Assembly: GCF_030409235.1 (NCBI RefSeq)
Contig: NZ_JAUFPO010000004.1
Location: 124,001 to 188,000 of the forward strand
Source: Halomonas almeriensis
GTDB lineage: Bacteria; Pseudomonadota; Gammaproteobacteria; Pseudomonadales; Halomonadaceae
Length of the DNA stretch: 64,000 nt
Direction: 5' to 3'
The translations under genes were made by a program, and so were the position numbers. The notes below the pieces were generated by a model. The model saw only the letters and a list, made by a program, of their open reading frames with translations, did no database searches and was not told the origin of the DNA. Below, in pieces: positions 40,057 through 49,553 of this stretch. Position 1 is the stretch's first letter. Each line of letters starts with the position of its first letter.

Positions 40057-40704
40057 ATGATCAGCTCGACGTCCCGTCGTCTTGCCTTTTTGGTGGTGTT
40101 ATGTGGCCTGCTGTCGGGTTGCGCCGCGTCGGTCAACGAGCCGTCCGCCATGGCGCACAAGCCCTTGGACAAAGATTACTTCGCCCGCGACCTCCCCGGC
40201 ATGCCCGGCGAGCCGAGTCAGATGATGTCGCCGGCCCGCGAGTCTACCTGGCTGGCCCGTCAGCCGTCGCCGACCTCGGTGCGTCAGGCCTTGATGGCCC
40301 AGCATGAGGAATGGATGGGGACTCCCTACCGGCTGGGCGGCACCACCCGTCGCGGAGTGGATTGTTCTGCCCTGGTGCAGAATGTCTTCGCCGACACCTT
40401 CCAGCTCGACATGCCGCGCACCACGGCCCACCAGGTCCATGAAGGACAACGCATATCGCGTGACGAACTGCGTCCCGGGGACCTGGTCTTCTTCCGGACA
40501 CCCGGCGCATATCGCCATGTCGGCATCTACGTGGGGGATGGTCGCTTCATGCATGCGTCTTCCTCCAGCGGTGTGCGGCTTTCGTCGCTGGATAATCAAT
40601 ACTGGCAGCGCTATTACTGGCAGAGCCGACGTCCGCTGGAAACCCGCCATCTGGCAAAGCGTATCGAGCCCCGCTGGCAGCAGGACACCACCAGCGAGGG
40701 TTGA
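40057..40704 (+). CDS. NlpC/P60-family lipoprotein endopeptidase (Spr/MepS-like)
   Basis: A 215-aa exported peptidoglycan hydrolase. It has a lipoprotein signal with lipobox LLSGC (acylated Cys22), a linker, and an NlpC/P60 domain from about residue 75. Catalytic Cys103 is in RRGVDCSALVQ and His154 in YRHVGIYVGDGRF. It probably cleaves meso-DAP cross-links or stem peptides during wall growth. The ATG at 40057 has GAGGAAG upstream. The 278-nt gap before it shows no gene or distinctive element. Confidence 0.9.
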   Translation: MISSTSRRLAFLVVLCGLLSGCAASVNEPSAMAHKPLDKDYFARDLPGMPGEPSQMMSPARESTWLARQPSPTSVRQALMAQHEEWMGTPYRLGGTTRRGVDCSALVQNVFADTFQLDMPRTTAHQVHEGQRISRDELRPGDLVFFRTPGAYRHVGIYVGDGRFMHASSSSGVRLSSLDNQYWQRYYWQSRRPLETRHLAKRIEPRWQQDTTSEG

Positions 40705-40717
40705 TGGCGTTGCGGCG

Positions 40718-41368
40718 TCATGACTGCTTCGGGTCCTTCTGCGGCTCGGGGCCCGTGCTGGCTTCCGCTTCTTCCCCCCAGATTTCTTCAAGTCGATCCG
40801 AGCGGCCACAGGCCGACTTGTAGAAGCGATACCTCAGCGGATTCTTGTCATAATAGTCCTGATGGTATTCCGCGGCGGGGTAGAAGGCCTCGAAGGAGTG
40901 GATCTCGGTAGCGATCTCACGGTCGAACCGCTGGGCCAGCGCCTCGCGGCTGGTCTCGGCGAGCCGACGCTGTTGCGCGTCCATGGGAAAGAGGGCGCTG
41001 CGATAGGAGGCGCCCTGGTCACAGAACTGTCGGTTTTCGGCAAAGGGATCCACGTTGCGCCAGAAGACATGCAGCAGCGTCCCATAATCCACGACCTCAG
41101 GGTTGTACTCGACCTTGACCACCTCGGTATGCCCAGTACCGCCGGCGACGACCTGCTCGTAGCTGGGGTGCGGCACGTCGCCGCCACTGAACCCGGACGT
41201 CGTGGCGGTGACACCCTGCACCTTGTCGTAGGCTTCCTCGACACACCAGAAACAACCGGCTGCGAACACAGCGCTGGCAGTGCGGTTGTCGTCGGCGATG
41301 GCCGTCGAGGCGAGACTCGTGGCCACCAGCAATGGCCAACAATGTGTCCAGCGAGAGGAATGTGTCAT
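40718..41368 (-). CDS. msrA: Peptide methionine sulfoxide reductase MsrA, exported form
   Basis: Reduces methionine-S-sulfoxide in proteins. The 216-aa product has an N-terminal signal-like segment (WTHCWPLLVATSLASTAIA, about residues 7-25) before the catalytic core. The core starts AVFAAGCFWCVEEAY with nucleophile Cys39. GGTGHTEVVKVEYNP and YHQDYYDKNP (about 185-194) are conserved. Start 41368 has AGGAG 6 nt upstream; the longer frame to 41533 lacks support. Location in the periplasm is inferred from the signal sequence. No msrB is adjacent. Confidence 0.9.
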   Translation of the reverse strand: MTHSSRWTHCWPLLVATSLASTAIADDNRTASAVFAAGCFWCVEEAYDKVQGVTATTSGFSGGDVPHPSYEQVVAGGTGHTEVVKVEYNPEVVDYGTLLHVFWRNVDPFAENRQFCDQGASYRSALFPMDAQQRRLAETSREALAQRFDREIATEIHSFEAFYPAAEYHQDYYDKNPLRYRFYKSACGRSDRLEEIWGEEAEASTGPEPQKDPKQS

Positions 41369-41589
41369 CAAGGGCTCCTGACAAGACGATGTAGCGCCGT
41401 CATCAAACAACGGCCCTGTCAACATTGGGATGCCAAATGGCGCCCAGGGTTCCGCTCCGATGGCGTCCGCGGATGCGGGCCCGGTTGTGGCGCCGAAGGA
41501 TGGCTTGCTCCATGATACGTGTCGCAACGTCACCGGGTTTCATTCGATCGGTTCTTTTTTACCTGGCTTCGCTTCGAGAGGAGACTCAC

Positions 41590-42222
41590 ATGCTGGATCG
41601 CTGGACCATGCCATTGACGCAGAGGCCACTGCGGGTGCTGGCACGCTGGCTGGCACGTCGCCGCGTTCAGCCTGACCAGGTCACCCTGGGCGCGTTTCTG
41701 ATCGGCATGCTGGCATTGCCGCTGCTGGCCTGGGAAATCTACTGGGCAGCCCTGGTGGCGGTGTTGCTCAACCGTCTGGGAGACGGCCTGGATGGAGCCC
41801 TGGCTCGCCATCTCGGCCAGAGCAGTGATGCCGGGGGCTTCCTCGATATCGGCCTGGATTTTGTCTTCTATGCAGCGGTGGTGCTGGGTTTCGTCCTGGC
41901 CGAGCCGGCCACCAATGCCGTGGCGGGTGCGTTCCTGCTGTTTGCCTTCATCGGTACCGGAACGTCCTTCCTGGCCTTTGCCATCATGGCGGCGCGCCAC
42001 GGTCTCGAGCGCCCGAATTTTCAGCGCAAATCGTTCTACTACCTGCATGGCCTGACCGAGGGCAGCGAAACCGTACTGGCACTCGTGGCCTTCTGTCTGT
42101 GGCCGAGTCATTTCCCCTGGCTGGCCACCGGCTTTGGCGTTGCCTGTGTGGTGACGACCACCACTCGCCTGTGGGGCGGGTACCGGACCCTGGCAGCCCA
42201 GGATCTGAGCGGACAGGGTTGA
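41590..42222 (+). CDS. CDP-alcohol phosphatidyltransferase family protein
   Basis: A 210-aa integral-membrane enzyme with about six helices. It carries the full metal-binding signature D-x2-DG-x2-AR-x8-G-x3-D-x3-D (Asp65, Asp68, Asp86, Asp90; DGLDGALARHLG onward). Family members transfer a phosphatidyl group from a CDP-lipid to an alcohol. The acceptor is not evident, and this short divergent type is distinct from PgsA and PssA. ATG 41590 has AGGAGAC upstream. It diverges from msrA. Confidence 0.85.
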   Translation: MLDRWTMPLTQRPLRVLARWLARRRVQPDQVTLGAFLIGMLALPLLAWEIYWAALVAVLLNRLGDGLDGALARHLGQSSDAGGFLDIGLDFVFYAAVVLGFVLAEPATNAVAGAFLLFAFIGTGTSFLAFAIMAARHGLERPNFQRKSFYYLHGLTEGSETVLALVAFCLWPSHFPWLATGFGVACVVTTTTRLWGGYRTLAAQDLSGQG

Positions 42223-42291
42223 GCCGGTCCGGGCCTGTTAGACGGTCTGGCTCGCCTGGTTCACGTCACCCGACGGCACAAAACGGCAGCA

Positions 42292-42319
42292 TAAAAAAGG
42301 AGCGGCCACTGGCCGCTCC
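42292..42319 (-). terminator. Rho-independent terminator of the SlyD-like gene
   Basis: On the minus strand GGAGCGGCC and GGCCGCTCC form a 9-bp stem with a 3-nt loop followed by six T residues, 38 nt past the stop codon. Confidence 0.88.
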
Positions 42320-42357
42320 ATGACATCGAACGTCTCGAGTCAGCGCCGAGGCGTCAC

Positions 42358-42837
42358 TCAGTGTTCGTCGCCTTCACCATGGACATGGCCATGCTCGACT
42401 TCTTCCTCGCTGGCTTCGCGGACTTCGGCGATCTCGACGTCGAAGTTCAGCTGCTGGCCGGCCAGCGGGTGGTTGCCGTCGACGGTGACCGTGTCGCCCT
42501 CGACCTGGGTCACGGTGACCATCAGCGGGCCGCCTTCGGTCTGGGCCTGGAACTGCATGCCGGGCTCGACGTTCTCGACACCCTGGAAGGCATCCCGCGG
42601 CACTTCCTGAACCAGCTGCGGCTGGACTTCACCGTAGCCTTCCTCCGGAGTGACCTGAGCCTGGAGTTTCTCGCCAGCGGCACGACCTTCCATCTCTTTC
42701 TCGAGACCCGGGATGATGTTGCCGGCGCCATGCAGATAGGTCAGTGGCTCGCGACCCTCGGAACTGTCCAGCACTTCACCAGCGTCGTTGGTGAGGGTGT
42801 AGTGAAATGCGACAACGGAATTCTGCGCGATTTGCAT
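42358..42837 (-). CDS. slyD: FKBP-type peptidyl-prolyl isomerase (SlyD-like)
   Basis: A 159-aa prolyl isomerase/chaperone. The FKBP fold begins VVAFHYTLTNDAGEVLDSS and includes YLHGAGNIIPGLEKEMEG. The inserted-flap domain spans about 70-120, and the FKBP fold resumes at VDGNHPLAGQQLNFDVE. A short acidic, His-rich tail (HGHVHGEGDEH) can bind nickel or zinc, as in SlyD, though it is much shorter than the E. coli tail. FkpB-type naming is an alternative. Confidence 0.9.
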   Translation of the reverse strand: MQIAQNSVVAFHYTLTNDAGEVLDSSEGREPLTYLHGAGNIIPGLEKEMEGRAAGEKLQAQVTPEEGYGEVQPQLVQEVPRDAFQGVENVEPGMQFQAQTEGGPLMVTVTQVEGDTVTVDGNHPLAGQQLNFDVEIAEVREASEEEVEHGHVHGEGDEH

Positions 42838-43043
42838 TGATGCAACCTATTGGTGAGTGCGTGTAAAAGACAATGGTAACGTGAGCCCTTGCCCTCTGTC
42901 AGGGGTGGTGGGCAATTTTCAGGTTGCATCCGCTGCGCCTGAGTCGTATTCACGCATTACGGCGTCGGTTGCGTGGGATGGCAGGCAGGGATACCCTTTG
43001 TCAGTCTTTTCTTTCGTCATGCCGACAAACCGTGGAGTACGTC

Positions 43044-43325
43044 ATGCTCGTGACTTTGATCTGGTTGATCGCCTTTGCCGTGATCCTCACGCTGTGTATT
43101 AATCGCTGGGAAGCGTCCGTCAGTGGCGCACTGGACAAGCTGGTCCCCAGCGTACTGCGCAGCGAGGATGATCGCTGGGTCTGGAGTCCCGCTATTGCGG
43201 TTCTGGTCGCCACGGCGATCGTTCGTCCGGTGGATATTCTGCTGACGCTGCTGATCATCGGGGTGCTGGTCCTGGTGGGTGGAAAGCTGGCCTGCTGGGC
43301 AATGAACAAGGTCGACCTGCACTGA
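43044..43325 (+). CDS. Small hypothetical membrane protein
   Basis: A 93-aa protein with one N-terminal helix (LIWLIAFAVILTLCINRW) and a hydrophobic C-terminal half (SPAIAVLVATAIVRPV and LLTLLIIGVLVLVGGK). These suggest two to three membrane passes around a short charged loop. ATG 43044 has TGGAG 7 nt upstream; the longer frame to 42924 starts without a ribosome site. No family is recognised. It diverges from the SlyD-like gene and converges on the glycine-zipper lipoprotein gene. Confidence 0.65.
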   Translation: MLVTLIWLIAFAVILTLCINRWEASVSGALDKLVPSVLRSEDDRWVWSPAIAVLVATAIVRPVDILLTLLIIGVLVLVGGKLACWAMNKVDLH

Positions 43326-43545
43326 TCTTTTGACGTCGTCTAGCGAGGGGAGGGCTCCCACTTGTTCGCTGCCTGACTTGTGCTCTTCTCGCCGCCTCCA
43401 GGGCTCGGAGGGCTCACTCCAGCCGCTTGCTCGTGTTCTGTCACGATTCGCCCCGATAGCTGTGCGCCAGTCGCATCAATCGCTGGTGACCTGGATGTTG
43501 GCGTTGGAGCCCGCCTTTTCAAGTCGGCGGAATGCGGCATAGTGT
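43326..43545. other. Intergenic stretch without recognisable genes
   Basis: Between the small membrane protein and the bidirectional terminator I see no convincing reading frame, repeat or promoter. Short frames here have poor codon use and no ribosome sites. Confidence 0.5.
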
Positions 43546-43582
43546 AAAAAGGGGCATGGCCGGTTACGGCTATGCCCCTTTT
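43546..43582. terminator. Bidirectional terminator
   Basis: AAAAAGGGGCATGGCC and GGCTATGCCCCTTTT form a long, nearly perfect stem with A- and T-runs on the two sides. It lies between the convergent small membrane protein and glycine-zipper lipoprotein genes and suits both. Confidence 0.85.
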
Positions 43583-43667
43583 GCTGGACGCTGTCGCTGT
43601 GTCGCGCTTGTCGCTGGCATCGGTCTGGCTCGGCAGAATCTCGCTCCCTGCCTGCCCGCCGGAGCCC

Positions 43668-44144
43668 TTAGTAAGGTGCGACGCTGACGTTACGGCCTGT
43701 GCCGATCAGGCGAACCTTCTGGCCGACCTGGAACTGTTGCTGGCGTTCGGCGCGCTGCACGACCACGACCTGCTCGCCATTGTTCTTGCGAACCTCGATT
43801 TCCACGGCATCGATCATGTTCGAGGATTCCTCGATCTTGCTGCCGGCCACGGCGCCGCCGATGGCGCCGGCGACGGTCGCCAGCTGACGACCCGAGCCAC
43901 CGCCGACCTGGCTACCCAGCAGTCCACCGATGATGGCGCCACCGCCACCGCCGAGGATGCCGCCGGCGCGGCTGTCGGCCTGAATCTGCACCGGTCTCAG
44001 GGCGGTGATGTTGCCGATGGTCACGCTTTGCGCTGTCTTGGCATCGTTGCCGGAATAGACATTGCCGGAGTAGGGGTTGGAATTGGCACACCCGGCGAGG
44101 GTGAGCACACTCACGGCCAGTACGGGAAGTAGACGTTTCAACAT
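43668..44144 (-). CDS. Glycine-zipper 2TM outer-membrane lipoprotein (SlyB/Pcp-like)
   Basis: A 158-aa lipoprotein. The signal ends in lipobox LTLAGC (Cys19). The centre is a glycine-zipper membrane hairpin, GGILGGGGGAIIGGLLGSQVGGG and TVAGAIGGAVAGSKIEE read as two segments. The C-terminal IEVRKNNGEQVVVVQR to VRLIGTG domain matches the SlyB/17-kDa antigen family. Such proteins support outer-membrane integrity. AGGAGG precedes the ATG. Confidence 0.88.
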   Translation of the reverse strand: MLKRLLPVLAVSVLTLAGCANSNPYSGNVYSGNDAKTAQSVTIGNITALRPVQIQADSRAGGILGGGGGAIIGGLLGSQVGGGSGRQLATVAGAIGGAVAGSKIEESSNMIDAVEIEVRKNNGEQVVVVQRAERQQQFQVGQKVRLIGTGRNVSVAPY

Positions 44145-44346
44145 GTTGAGAACCTCCTAGGCTCATTCATCCATTGGTCATGTCATCTGGACAGCGAGAT
44201 CGCCATGGCAAACGGTCGCTTTCCTTGTCTGCAGGTTGTCCCAGGTTCTGAAACACTGTTCGCAAAAATACTAACGGCAATCCTGCTATTTGCCAAGCTT
44301 GTCAGTCGAGACGCCCATGCGTCCAGCTGCCATGCCGACACGGCAA

Positions 44347-44371
44347 AACGGGGAGGTTAAACCTCCCCGTT
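44347..44371 (-). terminator. Terminator of aceA
   Basis: AACGGGGAGGTT and AACCTCCCCGTT form a 12-bp palindromic stem, followed on the minus strand by TTGCC, 26 nt past the aceA stop codon. Confidence 0.75.
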
Positions 44372-44397
44372 GGTTCCCTTCATTCCTTGGATGCCAA

Positions 44398-45996
44398 TCA
44401 ACCGAACTGGTTCATGGTGTTGTCCTTGCCTCCCGCCTTCAGGGCCGCTTCGCCATGGAAGAATTCCTTGTGATCGTCACCGATGTTCGAGCCGGCCATG
44501 TCCTGGTGCTTGACGGTGGCGATACCCTCCCGGATCTCGCGGCGCTGAACGCCTTCCACATAGGCCAGCATGCCCATGTCGCCAAAGTAGCCCTTGGCCA
44601 GGTTGTCGGTGGATAGGGCGGCCGTATGGTAGGTCGGCAGGGTGATAAGATGATGGAAGATGCCGGCCTCACGGGCGCCGTCGCGCTGGAAGTCGCGTGT
44701 CCACTGGTCGGCCAGGGCCGCGAGCTGGGTGTCGTCGTATTCGGCGTTCATCAGGTCATCCCGGTCATAGGCCGACATGTCCTGCCCCTCGGCCGCCCAG
44801 GCATCGAAGACCTGCTGGCGGAAATTCAGCGTCCAGTTGAACGAGGGTGAATTGTTGTAAACCAGCTTGGCATCGGGGCAGACCTGGCGGATGCGGTCCA
44901 CCATGCTCTTGATCTGGCCGACATGCGGCTTCTCGGTCTCGATCCACAGCAGATCGGCGCCATTCTGCAGGCTGGTGATGCAGTCCAGTACCACCCGGTC
45001 CTCACCGCTGCCGGGCTTGAACTGATAAAGCCCCGAGGCCAGGCGCTTGACCCTGACCAGCTTGTCCTGCTGCTTGATGACCACATCGCTGTTGTGGATT
45101 TCGTCGGCCGAGGTAATTTCCTCGCCGTCGAGAAAGGCGTTGTACTGATCGCCGAGGTCGCCGGCTTCATGGCTGACGGCGATTTTCTGGGTCAAGCCGG
45201 CGCCCAGCGAGTCGGTGCGCGCGACGATGACGCCGTCTTCCACGCCGAGCTCTAGGAAGGCGTAGCGCAACGCATTGATCTTGGCGATGAAGTCCTCGTG
45301 GGGAACGGTCACCTTGCCGTCCTGATGGCCGCACTGCTTCTCGTCGGATACCTGGTTTTCGATCTGCAGGCAGCAGGCACCGGCCTCGATCATCTTCTTG
45401 GCCAGCAGATAGGTGGCCTCGGCATTACCGAAGCCGGCATCGATGTCGGCGATGATCGGCACCACATGCGTCTCGAAATTGTCGATGCGCCTGGTCAGTT
45501 CCCGGCACTTGACTTCGTCACCGGCCTCGCGGGCTTCATCGAGCTGGCGGAAGAGCTGGTTGAGCTCGCGGGTGTCCGCCTGTCGCAGGAAGGTGTAAAG
45601 TTCCTCGATCAAGGCGGGCACACTGGTTTTCTCGTGCATGGATTGATCGGGCAGGGGGCCGAACTCGGAACGCATGGCAGCCACCATCCAGCCCGAGAGA
45701 TATAGGTAGCGCCCCTTGGTCTCGCCGAAGTGCTTCTTGATGGAAATCATCTTCTGCTGACCGATGAAGCCATGCCAGCAACCCAGCGACTGGGTATAGC
45801 GCCCCGGGTCGGCATCATAGGCGGCTATGTCCTCGCGCATGATCGCCGCCGTATAACGGGCAATGTCGAGGCCGGTGCGGAACCGGTTCTGCATGCGCAG
45901 GCGGGCGGCGTGTTCCGGGTTGATATTGGCCCACTTGCCGTCCCTGGTCTCTCGTGCCTGAGCCAGTGTCTGACGTTCATCGTGGAAATTAGCCAT
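44398..45996 (-). CDS. aceA: Isocitrate lyase
   Basis: First enzyme of the glyoxylate shunt, splitting isocitrate to glyoxylate and succinate. The 532-aa protein belongs to the longer Pseudomonas-type subfamily (about 531 aa) rather than the 434-aa E. coli type. The catalytic loop K-x-C-G-H is KQCGH with Cys222. ADIDAGFGNAEAT and PSFNWTLNF are also conserved. GAGGATCC precedes the ATG. The gene is monocistronic with its own terminator. Malate synthase is not nearby. Confidence 0.96.
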   Translation of the reverse strand: MANFHDERQTLAQARETRDGKWANINPEHAARLRMQNRFRTGLDIARYTAAIMREDIAAYDADPGRYTQSLGCWHGFIGQQKMISIKKHFGETKGRYLYLSGWMVAAMRSEFGPLPDQSMHEKTSVPALIEELYTFLRQADTRELNQLFRQLDEAREAGDEVKCRELTRRIDNFETHVVPIIADIDAGFGNAEATYLLAKKMIEAGACCLQIENQVSDEKQCGHQDGKVTVPHEDFIAKINALRYAFLELGVEDGVIVARTDSLGAGLTQKIAVSHEAGDLGDQYNAFLDGEEITSADEIHNSDVVIKQQDKLVRVKRLASGLYQFKPGSGEDRVVLDCITSLQNGADLLWIETEKPHVGQIKSMVDRIRQVCPDAKLVYNNSPSFNWTLNFRQQVFDAWAAEGQDMSAYDRDDLMNAEYDDTQLAALADQWTRDFQRDGAREAGIFHHLITLPTYHTAALSTDNLAKGYFGDMGMLAYVEGVQRREIREGIATVKHQDMAGSNIGDDHKEFFHGEAALKAGGKDNTMNQFG

Positions 45997-46248
45997 GGTG
46001 GATCCTCTTTTCGATTCAGGGAGTCGGGTATCACGTCTGTGCTGCAGGTGCGAATTTTGCTGGCCTTTTCAGAGCGTTGGTGGAGTGGCCGGCGGGTACT
46101 TGCGGATGCCATGCCTTGCTTCACCAGGCCTGATCGAGTGACGAGGATAATGTCGCGCCGAGACATCAATGATCGTCCTGGGGATCACTATGGGCCTATA
46201 TGGCGGGCTTTGGCCATTGATATTTGGGGTAAGGCAGGGTTGTAACTC

Positions 46249-46287
46249 GACTACACGACCGTGCTTTTGCGCGCGAATTGTGTAGTC
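46249..46287. promoter_or_regulatory. Inverted repeat upstream of aceA
   Basis: GACTACAC (46249-46256) and GTGTAGTC (46280-46287) are perfect 8-bp arms separated by 23 bp. They lie in the 327-bp gap between the GNAT gene and aceA, about 255 bp from the aceA start. It could be an operator or a weak terminator of the GNAT transcript. I see no other clear element in 45997-46323. Confidence 0.4.
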
Positions 46288-46323
46288 AGGCTTCGTAAAA
46301 CTGACGGGGAAGGGGAGAGGAAG

Positions 46324-46746
46324 TTAGAGCGGCAGGCTCATGTTGCGGTGCGCAATTCCGGCTTCCATGAAGGTCTCGCCCTCGGCGATGAAGCCCAGCC
46401 TTTCGTAGAATGGCAACGCCTGGATCTGCGCCGCCAGCATCACCCGGGCGTCGCCGCGACGACGCGCCGTGTCGATGGCGGCTTGCATCAGGGCCTGCCC
46501 GACCCCCTGGCCGCGGGCCTCGTGGAAAACCGCCACCCGGCCGATGTGGCCATCGGGCAGCAGACGGGCGGTCCCCAGTGGCCGGCCCTCGGTGTCCAGT
46601 GCCAGGAAGTGCCGGCAGTCCGGGTCGAGGCCATCCCATTCTTCCTCGATGGGCACCTGCTGCTCATCGATGAAGACGACCCGACGGATTTCACCGGCGA
46701 CATCGCCAAGCTCGGTCCAGCCGCCTTCCCGAATGGTCAAGGGCAT
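46324..46746 (-). CDS. GNAT-family N-acetyltransferase
   Basis: A 140-aa single-domain acetyltransferase. VVFIDEQQVPIEEEWDGLD near residue 23 and the acetyl-CoA loop GRVAVFHEARGQGVGQALMQ (R/Q-x-x-G-x-G/A) near residue 69 are typical of the ElaA/YjgM-like group. FYERLGFIAEGETFMEAGIAH forms the final strands. It starts 4 nt after the roxA stop codon, so the two genes form an operon. The substrate is unknown. Confidence 0.86.
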   Translation of the reverse strand: MPLTIREGGWTELGDVAGEIRRVVFIDEQQVPIEEEWDGLDPDCRHFLALDTEGRPLGTARLLPDGHIGRVAVFHEARGQGVGQALMQAAIDTARRRGDARVMLAAQIQALPFYERLGFIAEGETFMEAGIAHRNMSLPL

Positions 46747-46750
46747 GGCA

Positions 46751-47926
46751 TCAGTCCTCGTCGTCCTGCACCCAGTCCAGGCTGCCGGCGTCGAGCAGCC
46801 GGGTCAGCACGGTCGGGGCGTCCGCGTGCTGCAGGAGATCGGCATCGAGGCAGCTGGCGTTGGCCAGATCGCGGGCCAGCGGCAGTGGGCAGGCAATGCC
46901 ATCACCGTCGGCAAACAGGGTGGCATGGTGATCATCCAGGGCACGCCAGGCGATCCTTGAGCCCAGGCTGGGCTCCAGCGCCTCGCCGGCGTGTAGCGTG
47001 GCGACAAGTTCCTCCGGGTCGGTCGGGGTGTCATTGGGGACCAGTTGATCGACATATTTCGGTTGCGTCATCACCCGTCCGAACCATTGTGCCATCTGAG
47101 CGGGGTCGTCCAGCGTCTCGAGGATCAGGCGACGCATGCGCGACAGGGCGGCGTCGTCGAGCTCGGCCGGGTCCGCCGGAGCGGCCATGCCGGCATCGGC
47201 GTAGCGCTGCGAGCCCGGCAGCTGCTCGCCGATGTAGTCGGCATAGGAGGTCACGGCTTCATCCGCCGAGGGCGCGCGAAAGCCGATGGAAAAGGTCATG
47301 CAGTCTGTGCTTCGGCTGACACCGTGGTGCGCCACACCCGGCGGCAGGTACAGCATGTCGCCGGGCTCCAGAACCCAGTCCTGATCGGGCTGAACCTCGA
47401 AACGCTGGAGAATCTTCAGATCGATGCCCTGAATGATCGGCGCATCCTCCGGCACCTGTCCACCGAGCTGCCATTGGCGCTGACCGCTGGCCTGGAGCAG
47501 GAAGACGTCGTACTGGTCGACATGCGGCCCCACGTTGCCGCCGGGCGGTGCGTAGCTGATCATGATGTCGTCGAGTCGCCAGCGGGGCAGGAAGGTGAAG
47601 CGTTCCAGCAGCTGGGCGACCTCCGGCACGTAGTGATCCACTGCCTGGACCAGCAGTGTCCAGTCGCGTTCGGGCAGGCGGGCAAAGGTGGCCTCGTCGA
47701 AGGGGCCATGACTGACCTGCCAGGGGCCTTCGGGACCGTTTTCCTCGACCAGGCGCGCCTCGATGTTGTCCTCGCAGGCCAGCCCGGCCAGCTCATCGGG
47801 GGACAGCGGGCTCTCGATATCCGGCAAGGCACCGCGAATCAGCAGTGGCTGCTGCTGCCAGTAGTCGCGCAGAAATTCCGTCGCGGTCAGGCCGCCGAGC
47901 ATGGGTAACGGGGTATCGGAGGACAT
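46751..47926 (-). CDS. roxA: Cupin-fold 50S ribosomal protein L16 arginine hydroxylase
   Basis: A 391-aa JmjC-type 2-oxoglutarate/Fe(II) oxygenase of the YcfD/RoxA family (E. coli 373 aa), which hydroxylates an arginine of ribosomal protein L16. The iron ligands are His135 and Asp137 in GPHVDQYDVFLL and His200 in YLPPGVAHHGVS. The C-terminal winged-helix dimer region follows. Neighbouring purB-hflD-mnmA matches the genomic area of ycfD in enterobacteria. The upstream gap holds a heptad-repeat array. Confidence 0.9.
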   Translation of the reverse strand: MSSDTPLPMLGGLTATEFLRDYWQQQPLLIRGALPDIESPLSPDELAGLACEDNIEARLVEENGPEGPWQVSHGPFDEATFARLPERDWTLLVQAVDHYVPEVAQLLERFTFLPRWRLDDIMISYAPPGGNVGPHVDQYDVFLLQASGQRQWQLGGQVPEDAPIIQGIDLKILQRFEVQPDQDWVLEPGDMLYLPPGVAHHGVSRSTDCMTFSIGFRAPSADEAVTSYADYIGEQLPGSQRYADAGMAAPADPAELDDAALSRMRRLILETLDDPAQMAQWFGRVMTQPKYVDQLVPNDTPTDPEELVATLHAGEALEPSLGSRIAWRALDDHHATLFADGDGIACPLPLARDLANASCLDADLLQHADAPTVLTRLLDAGSLDWVQDDED

Positions 47927-47976
47927 AAAGCCACCTGAGTCGATAAAAACGTGTGTGATGGAGGTGAGTCACGCGC

Positions 47977-48074
47977 TGCGAGCTGCGAGCTGCGAGCTGC
48001 GAGCTGCGAGCCACGAGCCGCGAGCCACGAGCTGCGAGCCACGAGCTGCGAGCCACGAGCTGCGAGCCGCGAAC
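47977..48074 (+). repeat. Array of 14 heptamers (unit YRCGARC)
   Basis: Fourteen uninterrupted 7-bp units occupy exactly 98 bp, all fitting YRCGARC. Most are TGCGAGC or CACGAGC, with CGCGAGC variants and a terminal CGCGAAC. The first five are identical; variants then alternate. It lies between the purB 3' end and the roxA start. The unit is not a multiple of three and no frame across it looks coding. Confidence 0.9.
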
Positions 48075-48104
48075 CCCCAAACCCGGTAACCTGGCTGCCA
48101 ACAG

Positions 48105-48139
48105 CTCGTTTCTCGTTTCCCGTCACTCGTCACGCGCGT
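48105..48139 (-). repeat. Inverted heptamer array facing the 14-unit array
   Basis: Five 7-bp units read CTCGTTT, CTCGTTT, CCCGTCA, CTCGTCA, CGCGCGT on the plus strand. On the minus strand these are purine-rich ACGAG-type heptamers, so the array is inverted relative to 47977-48074, across a 30-bp spacer containing CTGCCAACAG. It ends 7 bp before the purB stop codon. Confidence 0.65.
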
Positions 48140-48146
48140 GGGCAGC

Positions 48147-49553
<1,407 letters not shown>

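Noticed and set aside
47977..48139. Heptad array as a CRISPR or a coding repeat
   Set aside because: Units are 7 bp without unique spacers, cas genes are absent, and a 7-bp period would not keep one reading frame of a natural protein.
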